From a virus: DNA of 62,857 bases. The stretch is from positions 1 to 62,857 of IMG/VR virus record IMGVR_UViG_3300010293_000004; one strand, 5' to 3'. The first letter of the stretch is position 1. Every line of letters begins with the position of its first letter. A model generated the notes under the pieces. It saw only the letters and a program-made list of their open reading frames with translations. It was not told the DNA's origin and did no database searches. Shown in pieces: positions 45,059 to 52,065 of the stretch. A program made the position numbers and the translations under genes.

Positions 45059-46237
45059 ATGTCACAAAAACTTTTAGAAAGCCGTTGGGGTGAGACCAAA
45101 GAGGCCCTGTTAGAAGGTTTACAAGGTTCCCGCCGTACAACAATGGGTGTTATCTTAGAAAACACCAAGAAGCACTTAGTAGAAAACGCATCAGCAGGCG
45201 CAACACAAGCTGGTAACATCGCATCATTAAACCGTGTGATTCTTCCAGTTATTCGTCGTGTTATGCCAACTGTTATTGCTAACGAAATCGTTGGTGTTCA
45301 GCCAATGACCGGTCCAGTTGCACAGATTCATACTCTCCGCGTTCGCTACGCAGACAACATGATTGATGCAAGCCCATTCGGTACAAGCACAGCAGCTGGT
45401 GACGAGGCATTAAGCCCATTCAAGATCGCTGTTGCTTACTCAGGCAACACAACAACTGGTCGTGGCGACATGACAGCAGCTCTTGAAGGTCTTCCAGGTC
45501 GTAAGATCAACGTTCAGATCTTAAAACAGGTCGTAGAAGCTAAGACCCGTAAGTTAAGCGCACGTTGGACATTCGAAGCAGCACAAGACGCACAAGCAAT
45601 GCATGGTATTGATGTTGAAGCAGAAGTTATGGCTGCTTTAGCTCAAGAAATCACTGTTGAAATCGACCAAGAAGTTCTTGGTTCATTACGTGCTTTAGCT
45701 GCAACTGAAGAAACATTCGACCAAGAAGCAGTTAGCGGTACAGCAACATTCGTTGGTGATGAGCACGCTGCATTAGCAGTTCTCGTTAACCGCGTTGCTA
45801 ACAAGATCGCAACACGTACACGTCGTGGCGCAGGTAACTGGGCTGTTGTTTCCCCAACAGTGTTAACAGTTCTCCAGTCCGCAACAACTTCTGCTTTTGC
45901 TCGCACAACAGAAGGTACATTCGAAGCACCAACAAACACCAAGTTCGTCGGTACATTAAACGGCGCAATGAAGGTTTATGTTGACAGCTACGCAAGCGAC
46001 AGCACACCAGTGTTAGTCGGTTACAAAGGTTCAAGCGAGTCAGACGCAGCAGCATTCTACTGCCCATACGTTCCATTAATGAGCAGCGGTGTTGTTCTTG
46101 ACCCAGCAACTTTCGAACCAGTAGTTGGCTTCATGACACGTTACGGATATGTCGAGCTCACTAACACTTCGTCAAGCTTAGGTAACGCAGCAGACTACTT
46201 AGGCGAGATTGCAGTTTCTGGCTTATCATTCCAGTGA
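45059..46237 (+). CDS. gp23: Major capsid protein gp23
   Basis: 392 residues, shorter than T4 gp23 (521) and than most relatives I know. Diagnostic stretches are LNRVILPVIRRVMPTVIANE, then VGVQPMTGPVAQIHTLRVRY, KARKLSARWTFE-like helix and SRRGAGNWAVVSP-like (RTRRGAGNWAVVSPTVL). The N-terminal 45 residues contain LLEG and LVEN, candidate gp21 cleavage sites, so a propeptide is likely removed. Codon use is clean and highly expressed in style. A very strong terminator follows. The shortness suggests a reduced insertion domain. Confidence 0.95.
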   Translation: MSQKLLESRWGETKEALLEGLQGSRRTTMGVILENTKKHLVENASAGATQAGNIASLNRVILPVIRRVMPTVIANEIVGVQPMTGPVAQIHTLRVRYADNMIDASPFGTSTAAGDEALSPFKIAVAYSGNTTTGRGDMTAALEGLPGRKINVQILKQVVEAKTRKLSARWTFEAAQDAQAMHGIDVEAEVMAALAQEITVEIDQEVLGSLRALAATEETFDQEAVSGTATFVGDEHAALAVLVNRVANKIATRTRRGAGNWAVVSPTVLTVLQSATTSAFARTTEGTFEAPTNTKFVGTLNGAMKVYVDSYASDSTPVLVGYKGSSESDAAAFYCPYVPLMSSGVVLDPATFEPVVGFMTRYGYVELTNTSSSLGNAADYLGEIAVSGLSFQ

Positions 46238-46256
46238 TCTAAACAATCATGTAACA

Positions 46257-46288
46257 AAAATAAAAGGAACTTCGGTTCCTTTTATTTT
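46257..46288 (+). terminator. Strong intrinsic terminator after capsid gene
   Basis: 14-bp perfect stem (AAAATAAAAGGAAC with complement) and the stable TTCG tetraloop, running into T-rich sequence 20 nt after the gp23 stop. Confidence 0.92.
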
Positions 46289-46329
46289 GACTTTTAATAC
46301 CAGATATATTACTGTATTTGTTAATTCTA

Positions 46330-46337
46330 CATAAATA
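46330..46337 (+). promoter_or_regulatory. Late promoter variant, predicted start on the endonuclease ATG
   Basis: CATAAATA; at T4 spacing transcription begins at about 46343, the first base of the HNH gene. No ribosome site is visible upstream. Confidence 0.5.
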
Positions 46338-46342
46338 ATAGT

Positions 46343-47101
46343 ATGAACAAATATGAAAAATGGTATAGCAACATAACCAAACGTGGGCAAGAATCACGTA
46401 ACCTAGCTTATTCAGAAGATCACCATATCCTTCCAAAAAGCTTAGGTGGTAACAACGAACCAGAAAACCTTACTACGCTAACAGCCCGTGAACACTTTAT
46501 TGCTCATTGGTTGCTTACAAAGATTTATTTTGGTAAAGAAAGATATCAACTACTTAACGCATTACAAGGAATGCGGAGAGAAAATCAAAACCAAACGCGA
46601 TACCACACTAAAATAACAGCACGAGTTTACGAGAACTTAAAAGAAGAGTGGAGTAAGTTATCTTCAGAACGAATTAAAGGGGATAAAAATCCTATGTGGG
46701 GCAAATCTCATAATGAAGAAGCAAAGCTAAAAATTAGCCAAGCAAATAAAGGTCGAGCACAACCAGAACTCGAAAAACAAAAACAAATAGCTGCACAAAA
46801 AGGTAAAAAACGAGCACCGTTCTCAGATGAATGGTTGGCTAAGATAAAAGAAGCTAGGCAAGGCGAACGTAACGGTATGTTTGGTAAACAGCATTCTGAA
46901 GATACTAAAAGAAAGCAAAGTGAAAAAGCAAAAGGCAGAAAACAATCAGCAGAAACTATAGCTAAAAAAGCTGAAGCTGTAAGAGGAAGTAAAAGAGAGA
47001 AGATCCTCTGCCCACATTGCCAACAACTAATAGCAGTAAACGTTTATCCAAGGTGGCACGGTGACAACTGTAAGATGAAAGATAGCAATGAGAACATATG
47101 A
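46343..47101 (+). CDS. HNH homing endonuclease with NUMOD3 repeats
   Basis: 252 residues. The HNH-type core is DHHILPKSLGGNNEPENLTT, with LTAREHFIAHWLLTKIYFG completing the metal site (H27/H28, N42 region, H51, H55). NUMOD3 modules follow (GDKNPMWGKSHNEEAKLKIS and GERNGMFGKQHSEDTKRKQS), then a C-terminal probable zinc finger CPHC-12-aa-RWHGDNC. It is inserted after the capsid gene, behind its terminator, and overlaps the next gene by 14 nt. The zinc finger is shared with the unrelated endonuclease at 31071. Confidence 0.9.
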   Translation: MNKYEKWYSNITKRGQESRNLAYSEDHHILPKSLGGNNEPENLTTLTAREHFIAHWLLTKIYFGKERYQLLNALQGMRRENQNQTRYHTKITARVYENLKEEWSKLSSERIKGDKNPMWGKSHNEEAKLKISQANKGRAQPELEKQKQIAAQKGKKRAPFSDEWLAKIKEARQGERNGMFGKQHSEDTKRKQSEKAKGRKQSAETIAKKAEAVRGSKREKILCPHCQQLIAVNVYPRWHGDNCKMKDSNENI

Positions 47102-47585
47102 ATTTGGCGGAATAGATGTACAAACAGAAATCCACCGCTTACATAACCGACAATCTAAATTCTTGATCACAAATGAGAGCATACAAGATGATTTTAAGTA
47201 TGTTACTAGTTTTTTAGATTCAGCAAACGGATTTACTATCGCTGAATCAGAACTGATTGTTGGAAATTACTATTTTCCGATCGACATATTGTATAGCCCA
47301 CATGAAAGAAAACTGACGTTAATCTTAGTTATTCAACCAGCAGAGTATGTTGGGGTAGCAGGTAGTCGATTAGAATTTAGATATAATGTAAGCAGTAAAT
47401 CGTTATTCTTTCCATCTGATGAATCGTTAACAGATAGCGAGCATAGATACATTTATTCTAATAGAAACGAGTTAGACCAAATAGTAAGTGTAGCTATAAT
47501 GAAATTTAGTAACACTGATTGGGACTTCCAAGCGTTCGGTTTTGATTTAACCGGTACAATTCAACGCATTACTAATCTGAGGTGA
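47088..47585 (+). CDS. Unknown beta-rich protein after capsid gene
   Basis: 165 residues, begins MRTYEFGGIDVQTEIHRLHN. The middle contains YYFPIDILYSPHERKLTLIL, and the rest alternates hydrophobic and polar residues, suggesting a beta sandwich. No motif is recognised. Its ATG lies inside the last codons of the HNH gene, so it may depend on it for translation, or it may be the gene whose start the endonuclease invaded. It ends at a bidirectional terminator facing the minus-strand operon. Confidence 0.6.
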   Translation: MRTYEFGGIDVQTEIHRLHNRQSKFLITNESIQDDFKYVTSFLDSANGFTIAESELIVGNYYFPIDILYSPHERKLTLILVIQPAEYVGVAGSRLEFRYNVSSKSLFFPSDESLTDSEHRYIYSNRNELDQIVSVAIMKFSNTDWDFQAFGFDLTGTIQRITNLR

Positions 47586-47600
47586 TTAAGACTGCATAAA

Positions 47601-47627
47601 CAAAAACCCGCACTAGGCGGGTTTTTG
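47601..47627. terminator. Bidirectional intrinsic terminator
   Basis: 11-bp perfect stem CAAAAACCCGC with its complement and a 5-nt loop, flanked by A- and T-tracts. It serves both the plus gene ending at 47585 and the minus gene ending at 47688. Confidence 0.9.
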
Positions 47628-47687
47628 CTGGGTAGTATTAACTGCATTACTTTAATGTCTTAAAGTGTTACTACTATACAGTAAAAA

Positions 47688-48068
47688 TTATTTGTTGCAA
47701 ACAGATACGGCAATCTGTTTAGCCTTTTCTTTAGCCCGGCCTTGTAACATCATCATATCGTAAGCAGTTCTTTCTAATCCTCTTAGATCCCACATTATGT
47801 AACTGTATTCCCGGTGATGTATTAAGTGGGTATTTTCGATCATTGGCCGATACTCTGTCCACGTACTACATCTCAGTTTCTCTATTACGTAGATCTTTTT
47901 CTGTAGTTTTTTAAAGTACTCTTTAGTATAACGAATTTCTCTGGTTAGTATTTTGTAAGTATGCCGCCAAGTAACCTACCACTCTTTAAACTCTTCAGGT
48001 GTGGAAAAGTTCAAAGACGTTAACATATCAACAATGTTGTTACAGTCGAACATCTTCCAAGTGCTCAT
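47688..48068 (-). CDS. Unknown protein interrupted by one in-frame UAG
   Basis: Reading from ATG 48068 gives 30 residues (MSTWKMFDCNNIVDMLTSLN, then FSTPEEFKEW), UAG at 47978-47976 as codon 31, and 95 further open codons (VTWRHTYKILTREIRYTKEY ... VSVCNK) to TAA at 47688. Coding character, rich in Lys/Glu/Tyr helices, is continuous across the UAG. The start overlaps the upstream stop as ATGA, so the gene is coupled in an operon. A CUA-anticodon tRNA lies upstream on the same strand. Readthrough would give 126 residues. A nonsense mutation (CAG or TGG to TAG) is the alternative. Function is not recognised. Confidence 0.7.
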
Positions 48069-48340
48069 TTAAACTCTCCTTTAATTAAATCAAACAGTGT
48101 GATTTTAGTTAGTTCACACCAAACATCTTCGTATACTACACAACAATCACATTCCTCATATTCATCGCCCGACCCACCCTCCATACAACACGGGCACATA
48201 GCTCGCAATAACTCGTATTGCGTTTCGTCAGTTGATGTAAACAAATACATCTTACCTTTATACTTGCACAACCCTTTCCACGTAATGTCGTAATGGTTAA
48301 TCCTCTTAGTTATTTGTATATTCTCATACCTTACTCTCAT
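48065..48340 (-). CDS. Small cysteine-rich protein
   Basis: 91 residues. Two cysteine clusters, CPCC (about 49-52) and CDCC (about 64-67), are separated by an acidic Gly-rich loop and could bind zinc. The N-terminus is beta-like (NHYDITWKGLCKYKGKMYLF). No family is recognised. The stop overlaps the start of the UAG-interrupted gene. A terminator-like hairpin lies 28 nt before its ATG, and an AGTAAATA-type motif lies further upstream. Confidence 0.65.
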   Translation of the reverse strand: MRVRYENIQITKRINHYDITWKGLCKYKGKMYLFTSTDETQYELLRAMCPCCMEGGSGDEYEECDCCVVYEDVWCELTKITLFDLIKGEFK

Positions 48341-48367
48341 GTTCTATTTCCTATGGTCAAAAGAAAA

Positions 48368-48403
48368 CCAGAGCGTAAGGTGATCAACCCTAAGAGGCTC
48401 TGG
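48368..48403 (-). terminator. Terminator or attenuator hairpin before Cys-rich gene
   Basis: On the minus strand CCAGAGC pairs with GCTCTGG, with partial inner pairing, followed directly by TTTTCTTTT. It lies between the zinc-ribbon gene and the Cys-rich gene, 28 nt before the latter's ATG. Confidence 0.55.
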
Positions 48404-48485
48404 CCGTGTTTTGTAAAAATGTTAGAAGTAATCTACAACATAGTTATATTATTTACTCTTTTTATTTTACTTGCAATTATTTTGG

Positions 48486-49337
48486 TTAAAGAACCTTCAA
48501 AATCGGTCTTGAAGTATTGTCACCAAAAATGTTTAAAGAAGTGCCACACTCTGCACAAAACTTTGCAGTTGCTTTGTTTTGCTTGCCGCAGGTAGTGCAC
48601 TGAGGTTTAGTTTTTACAGTTACTGGCTTCTGGATTGGCTTATTATCGGGTGTTTCCCCTAACAATTTTAGCACAATAACATGTCTTTCCTCTTCAACTG
48701 GGAACCAGCTTGCAGTTTGGAATTTCTGATTGCTTTCGCTGCCAGGGACTGTGATACCGGTTTCGTTAGCTGGTGTATTAAACCCTTTAGTAGAAGCACT
48801 AGTAGCACCAATGCTCATACTTTGTGCAGAAACAGCGTTTGCACTATAAGATGCACTGCATATTATGGTTCCAGGCGGCCATGCAGGAGCATCGCCAGTA
48901 TTTCCACTACGAAGCGGTGAACCATACCACCCAGGTGGGTAAGCATTAAACCCAGGGTTCTTCCATTCCCAGTCTGTTGTTGGTTTGTAAAAAGATTTTT
49001 CGAATTGGAATTCGACTCGGACAAGACCGTCTTCTAACTTAATTCCACGATGCTTTTCGATATTGCCTGTTCTCGTGATGAACTTAAACTTGTTGCCCTT
49101 GTTCATGTCTGACACAAACCGCTCTAAGTCGATTTCTTGTTTGCTATTTACAACTAACCCACCCGGAATAACATCTTGCCCGTCGATTGTAATATACGCA
49201 ATCATACGGACTGTATGCAGATTTTTTACTAAAATGGAATATTCACTACCGAAGTTGAGGTAGACCTGATCTCCGAACTCACGGAGCACTTTGCCATTAG
49301 ATTTGATAGCGATGGCACACTTTGATTGATACATCAT
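48486..49337 (-). CDS. Phage protein with C-terminal double-CxxC zinc ribbon
   Basis: 283 residues. The N-terminal beta domain (CAIAIKSNGKVLREFGDQVY, then SEYSILVKNLHTVRMIAYIT) is a pattern I have seen in large-phage proteins of unknown role. A Pro/Gly/Ser-rich linker covers residues about 130-205. The C-terminus has CTTCGKQNKATAKFCAECG, a zinc ribbon of the DZANK/zf type. It is cytoplasmic, probably binding nucleic acid or protein. A long structured leader and a suppressor tRNA lie upstream on the same strand. Confidence 0.7.
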   Translation of the reverse strand: MMYQSKCAIAIKSNGKVLREFGDQVYLNFGSEYSILVKNLHTVRMIAYITIDGQDVIPGGLVVNSKQEIDLERFVSDMNKGNKFKFITRTGNIEKHRGIKLEDGLVRVEFQFEKSFYKPTTDWEWKNPGFNAYPPGWYGSPLRSGNTGDAPAWPPGTIICSASYSANAVSAQSMSIGATSASTKGFNTPANETGITVPGSESNQKFQTASWFPVEEERHVIVLKLLGETPDNKPIQKPVTVKTKPQCTTCGKQNKATAKFCAECGTSLNIFGDNTSRPILKVL

Positions 49338-49345
49338 GATTTCTC

Positions 49346-49672
49346 CTAATTGTAACGGCTCACAGAGTAAGAGCCCAAATTTAACTCTGTTTAGTTTGTG
49401 CTGACTACCAGCACAAAATTATTTACCTATGTTCTTGAACGGTGATAGATTCTCAGGCCTACCACCTTCGACTTGTTCCTAGCCGGGTAGTGTTAACTAA
49501 CGGGGATACCATGCCCCGGGTGTTTTGTTGTTAACGAGAATCACCATTCACGGCACTTTGATTAGCGTCCCAATGCAAGGACGGAGAACCTTTCCCTTGC
49601 CTCTATTAAAATAAGTCGATAAAGGAAAAACTTAGCAAGAGCTTGCAAGTTTAACAAGAGGCTAATTGTAAC
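49346..49672 (-). other. Structured leader region between direct repeats
   Basis: About 330 nt with no gene. An 11-nt direct repeat CTAATTGTAAC (49346-49356 and 49662-49672) bounds it. On the minus strand, GGTGATTCTC pairs with GAGAATCTATCACC (3-nt bulge) around an inner GTTAAC/GTTAAC helix, a GGGG/CCCC hairpin and a CTACC/GGTAG helix, giving a multi-branch fold. A 9-bp hairpin lies at 49395-49417. It may be the 5' leader of the zinc-ribbon gene or an independent RNA. Confidence 0.5.
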
Positions 49673-49701
49673 CAAATAGTAGTAAAAAGTTTTCATAATT
49701 C

Positions 49702-49775
49702 TGGTGCTCCTAGTCTGATTCGAACAGACGAACATCTTTTTAGAGAAGACTACTTTTCCGCTAAGTTATAGGAGC
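49702..49775 (-). tRNA. Amber suppressor tRNA, anticodon CUA
   Basis: A complete 74-nt cloverleaf on the minus strand. The acceptor is GCTCCTA/TAGGAGC, with discriminator A and encoded CCA. D-arm ACTT/AAGT has GG in the loop. The anticodon stem is GTCTT/AAGAT (one G-U pair) with loop CTCTAAA, so positions 34-36 are CUA. The variable loop is 4 nt. T-arm GTCTG/CAGAC has the loop TTCGAAT. Conserved U8, A14, G18G19, A21 and U33 are present. It should read UAG. The amino acid is unknown; the AGCGG D-loop resembles glutamine tRNAs, but that is weak evidence. Confidence 0.88.
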
Positions 49776-49820
49776 AATATACTAACTGTAGCATCAAAAT
49801 TTAACTTTAACAAGAAAAAC

Positions 49821-49828
49821 GGTAAATA
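49821..49828 (+). promoter_or_regulatory. Late promoter variant before Ig-like gene
   Basis: GGTAAATA, predicted start near 49834, 68 nt before the chosen ATG at 49902. Confidence 0.45.
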
Positions 49829-49901
49829 TTATTGTTCATTTGAACTTATGCAATCCTTGCGTAAAGACATAGAACGTCATAATTCTAAAAAGGAGACAAT
49901 T

Positions 49902-50558
49902 ATGGGTAGACCAATTAACAAAAAATATTTTAAGTCCGGCGACGGCAACCAGTTAGGTATCCGTGCTAAAATCGGATCAAACGCAGAAGGCGATGGCTTC
50001 ATCCTTTCACAGCGTTCAAACAAGAAGTTTAAAGTTCAAGTCGGTCAAAACGTTGGCATTTGCACAATCGTTGACAAAGCAAACGGTTCATTAGCAGCAG
50101 GTGAGATGACTATTACAGTTACAAACGATGCTGGTGCACAAGTTCGCGTTAAGAAATTAACAAACCGTGCAGCATGGCCATATGCTGGTGGTAAGACACC
50201 ATGGACATTTGTAGTTTCAACTACAGATAACAAGGTTCAAGCAGCAGATGCAACTGATCCAGCAACTATTGTTGTTTCGACACACCCAGATGATGTAACC
50301 AGCACAACTACTGCATCGTTTAGCGTTGCAGCAGCAGCATCAGCTGGCACATACACACTCAAGTATCGTTGGCAAGTTTCTACTGACGGCAACACCTGGG
50401 CAAACATCACAAATGGCGGAGTTTACAGTGGCGCAACAAGCGCAACTTTAAGCATCAGCAATGTTACTGGTTTAAATGCAAACCAATACCGCGCAGCTAT
50501 TTCTGCAACTGGCTTAACAACAGTCAACTCAGCATCAGCAGCTTTAACAGTAGCTTAA
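49902..50558 (+). CDS. Virion decoration/structural protein with Ig-like C-terminal domain
   Basis: 218 residues from ATG 49902, chosen because AAGGAGA precedes it; an upstream ATG at 49848 lacks a ribosome site. The N-terminal half (MGRPINKKYFKSGDGNQLGI and SQRSNKKFKVQVGQNVGICT) is a basic beta domain seen in T4-like capsid- or tail-associated proteins. The C-terminal 90 residues resemble an Ig-like repeat (YRWQVSTDGNTWANITNGG, then ATLSISNVTGLNANQYRAAI). Such domains coat capsids or tails and bind surfaces. A strong terminator follows. Confidence 0.75.
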   Translation: MGRPINKKYFKSGDGNQLGIRAKIGSNAEGDGFILSQRSNKKFKVQVGQNVGICTIVDKANGSLAAGEMTITVTNDAGAQVRVKKLTNRAAWPYAGGKTPWTFVVSTTDNKVQAADATDPATIVVSTHPDDVTSTTTASFSVAAAASAGTYTLKYRWQVSTDGNTWANITNGGVYSGATSATLSISNVTGLNANQYRAAISATGLTTVNSASAALTVA

Positions 50559-50576
50559 TTTAAAAGCATTACACTA

Positions 50577-50600
50577 GAAAAGGCAGGTGACTGCCTTTTC
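50577..50600 (+). terminator. Intrinsic terminator after Ig-like gene
   Basis: 10-bp perfect stem GAAAAGGCAG with its complement, loop GTGA, followed by a short T-rich tract. Confidence 0.85.
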
Positions 50601-50618
50601 TTACCTTTGTTTGATTAA

Positions 50619-50626
50619 GATAAATA
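50619..50626 (+). promoter_or_regulatory. Late promoter variant for fibre cluster
   Basis: GATAAATA, predicted start near 50632, 17 nt before ATG 50649. Confidence 0.6.
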
Positions 50627-50648
50627 ATAAGAACTATAGTGGATTATT

Positions 50649-51293
50649 ATGGCTACAACAAAAAGAGTATCATCAGCGTATTCTATTAACACTTTTAACA
50701 GTGATCCAATAACTCTCGACACTCGAAATGCCGATAGTATTGCGTCGTCAGTGTACATTTACGGAAATCTTATAGTAAGTGGAAATTCGTCACAGGTTAA
50801 TTCGACTAACTTAACAGTAAACGACAATGTAATTACTCTCAACGATGGCGAAACACAAAACGGAGTTACTGCTGGGTTTGCAGGGATAGAGGTAGACAGA
50901 GGATTGCAACCGACGGTAACGTTACGCTGGTTTGAACCTTTTCAAAAGTGGCAAATTACAACAGACGGAACAACATACGCTAATATCGCAACCACAGTTG
51001 CAGAAAGTTACCTCACAGCAATAGTTGAAGACTTAAATCCATATTTGGGTGCAAATTTAAATGTTAACGGCTTCAGCATTGTGTCTACTACACCTGGGGA
51101 AAACATTTCTTTTAATGCACCACTTCAGTTTACTACCGTAACTAGTACTCCGACACCGGTTGTCGATCAAACATTAGTGTATGCAGCTCCGTCAACGGGT
51201 GGGGGCACTGGATTATATACCTCTAATGTTGAATTTCCTGATAGAGAACTAGTGTCAAAGAAAAAAGCACTTGCGTATGCAATAATATTTTAG
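50649..51293 (+). CDS. Fibre-type structural protein, UAG-terminated
   Basis: 214 residues. Residues about 30-80 carry the recurrent fibre module SVYIYGNLIVSGNSSQVNST, then NLTVNDNVITLNDGE, also present in the larger fibre proteins downstream. The middle has TLRWFEPFQKWQITTDGTTY. It ends in UAG; readthrough would add only two residues before TAA, so suppression would have no visible consequence here. It begins the right-hand fibre operon behind a GATAAATA motif. Confidence 0.68.
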   Translation: MATTKRVSSAYSINTFNSDPITLDTRNADSIASSVYIYGNLIVSGNSSQVNSTNLTVNDNVITLNDGETQNGVTAGFAGIEVDRGLQPTVTLRWFEPFQKWQITTDGTTYANIATTVAESYLTAIVEDLNPYLGANLNVNGFSIVSTTPGENISFNAPLQFTTVTSTPTPVVDQTLVYAAPSTGGGTGLYTSNVEFPDRELVSKKKALAYAIIF

Positions 51294-51302
51294 GATTAAA
51301 AC

Positions 51303-51611
51303 ATGGCTATTCAAAACGTAATTTTAGGAAATGGATATAATTGGGTATATACTAGTACTGGGCAAACAGCGTTAACTGCGGTTTATCTATGTAATTCAAC
51401 ACCGACTACTGTGAGTTTTAATCTTTATGCAGTTCCGAACGGAGCAATTCCCGATGTTAACAATTTAATATATTTCGGAGTTCCTATTGCAGGTACAGAC
51501 ACATATGTTATAGATACCGAAAAATTAATTTTTGGCGATAATGACTCGTTAGTAGCAACTATATCAGACGCAGGGTCAACTACAGTAACTATTAGTTCGA
51601 TGGAGTTATAA
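51303..51611 (+). CDS. Small virion-associated beta protein
   Basis: 102 residues, beta-rich (TALTAVYLCNSTPTTVSFNL, YVIDTEKLIFGDNDSLVATI), a type common among small neck or fibre-associated proteins of aquatic T4-like phages. The stop overlaps the next start (TAATG). The exact role is unknown. Confidence 0.65.
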   Translation: MAIQNVILGNGYNWVYTSTGQTALTAVYLCNSTPTTVSFNLYAVPNGAIPDVNNLIYFGVPIAGTDTYVIDTEKLIFGDNDSLVATISDAGSTTVTISSMEL

Positions 51612-52033
51612 TGGGTCGGTACATTAAGAACTTCGAAGTTGGAACTAGTGCATACGTTGCAAGATTACCTCTTGGTGAAGGATTAAACTCCCCTGACTTT
51701 CCAGTTGACGGCACCGCGAGGTTTAATCCAACAACTGGCCAGGTTGAATATTATTCAGATAACAACTGGAGACAAGTTGCTAAAGCCGGAAAAGTTAACA
51801 TTATTAAAGATAATTTTTTCCCCAACGGGAATGCAACTAGGTACGGGCCTCTCTCAAAAACTTATCTTCCAGGAGAAGAAGAATTTATGCTTGTATTTGT
51901 TGGGGGAGTTTTTCAAAATCCTGGAACAGCATATATTATTTACGATGGAGATTTTGTTGAGTTTTCGAGCCCTCCGCCAGTTAATGACACAATAGTGGTG
52001 TTGCACAATTTTAATAGCACAGTTACGATTTAA
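51611..52033 (+). CDS. Structural protein of fibre operon
   Basis: 140 residues. It contains GTARFNPTTGQVEYYSDNNW, the same shape as the T-(G)-x-x-EYFDG-W fibre motif in the two large genes downstream (for example FNTDTKTLEYFDGVEW). It also has FMLVFVGGVFQNPGTAYIIY, matching VNINGTVNQPGTAYTI of the 555-aa protein. These shared modules suggest a common fold in a connected fibre assembly. Confidence 0.65.
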   Translation: MGRYIKNFEVGTSAYVARLPLGEGLNSPDFPVDGTARFNPTTGQVEYYSDNNWRQVAKAGKVNIIKDNFFPNGNATRYGPLSKTYLPGEEEFMLVFVGGVFQNPGTAYIIYDGDFVEFSSPPPVNDTIVVLHNFNSTVTI

Positions 52034-52065
52034 ATTAAGAAATAAATAAGATAATCGGATAAGTA

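Noticed and set aside
48353-48595. Plus-strand frame with a hydrophobic helix (VIYNIVILFTLFILLAIILV)
   Set aside because: Overlaps 110 nt of the zinc-ribbon gene antisense; the unique part coincides with a minus-strand terminator hairpin and T-rich DNA that encodes such residues by chance. Kept as a low possibility only.
49702-49775. Arginine tRNA (UCU) reading of the tRNA
   Set aside because: Shifting the anticodon to TCT would put C at position 33 and break the 5-bp anticodon stem; the register giving CUA keeps U33 and all stems.
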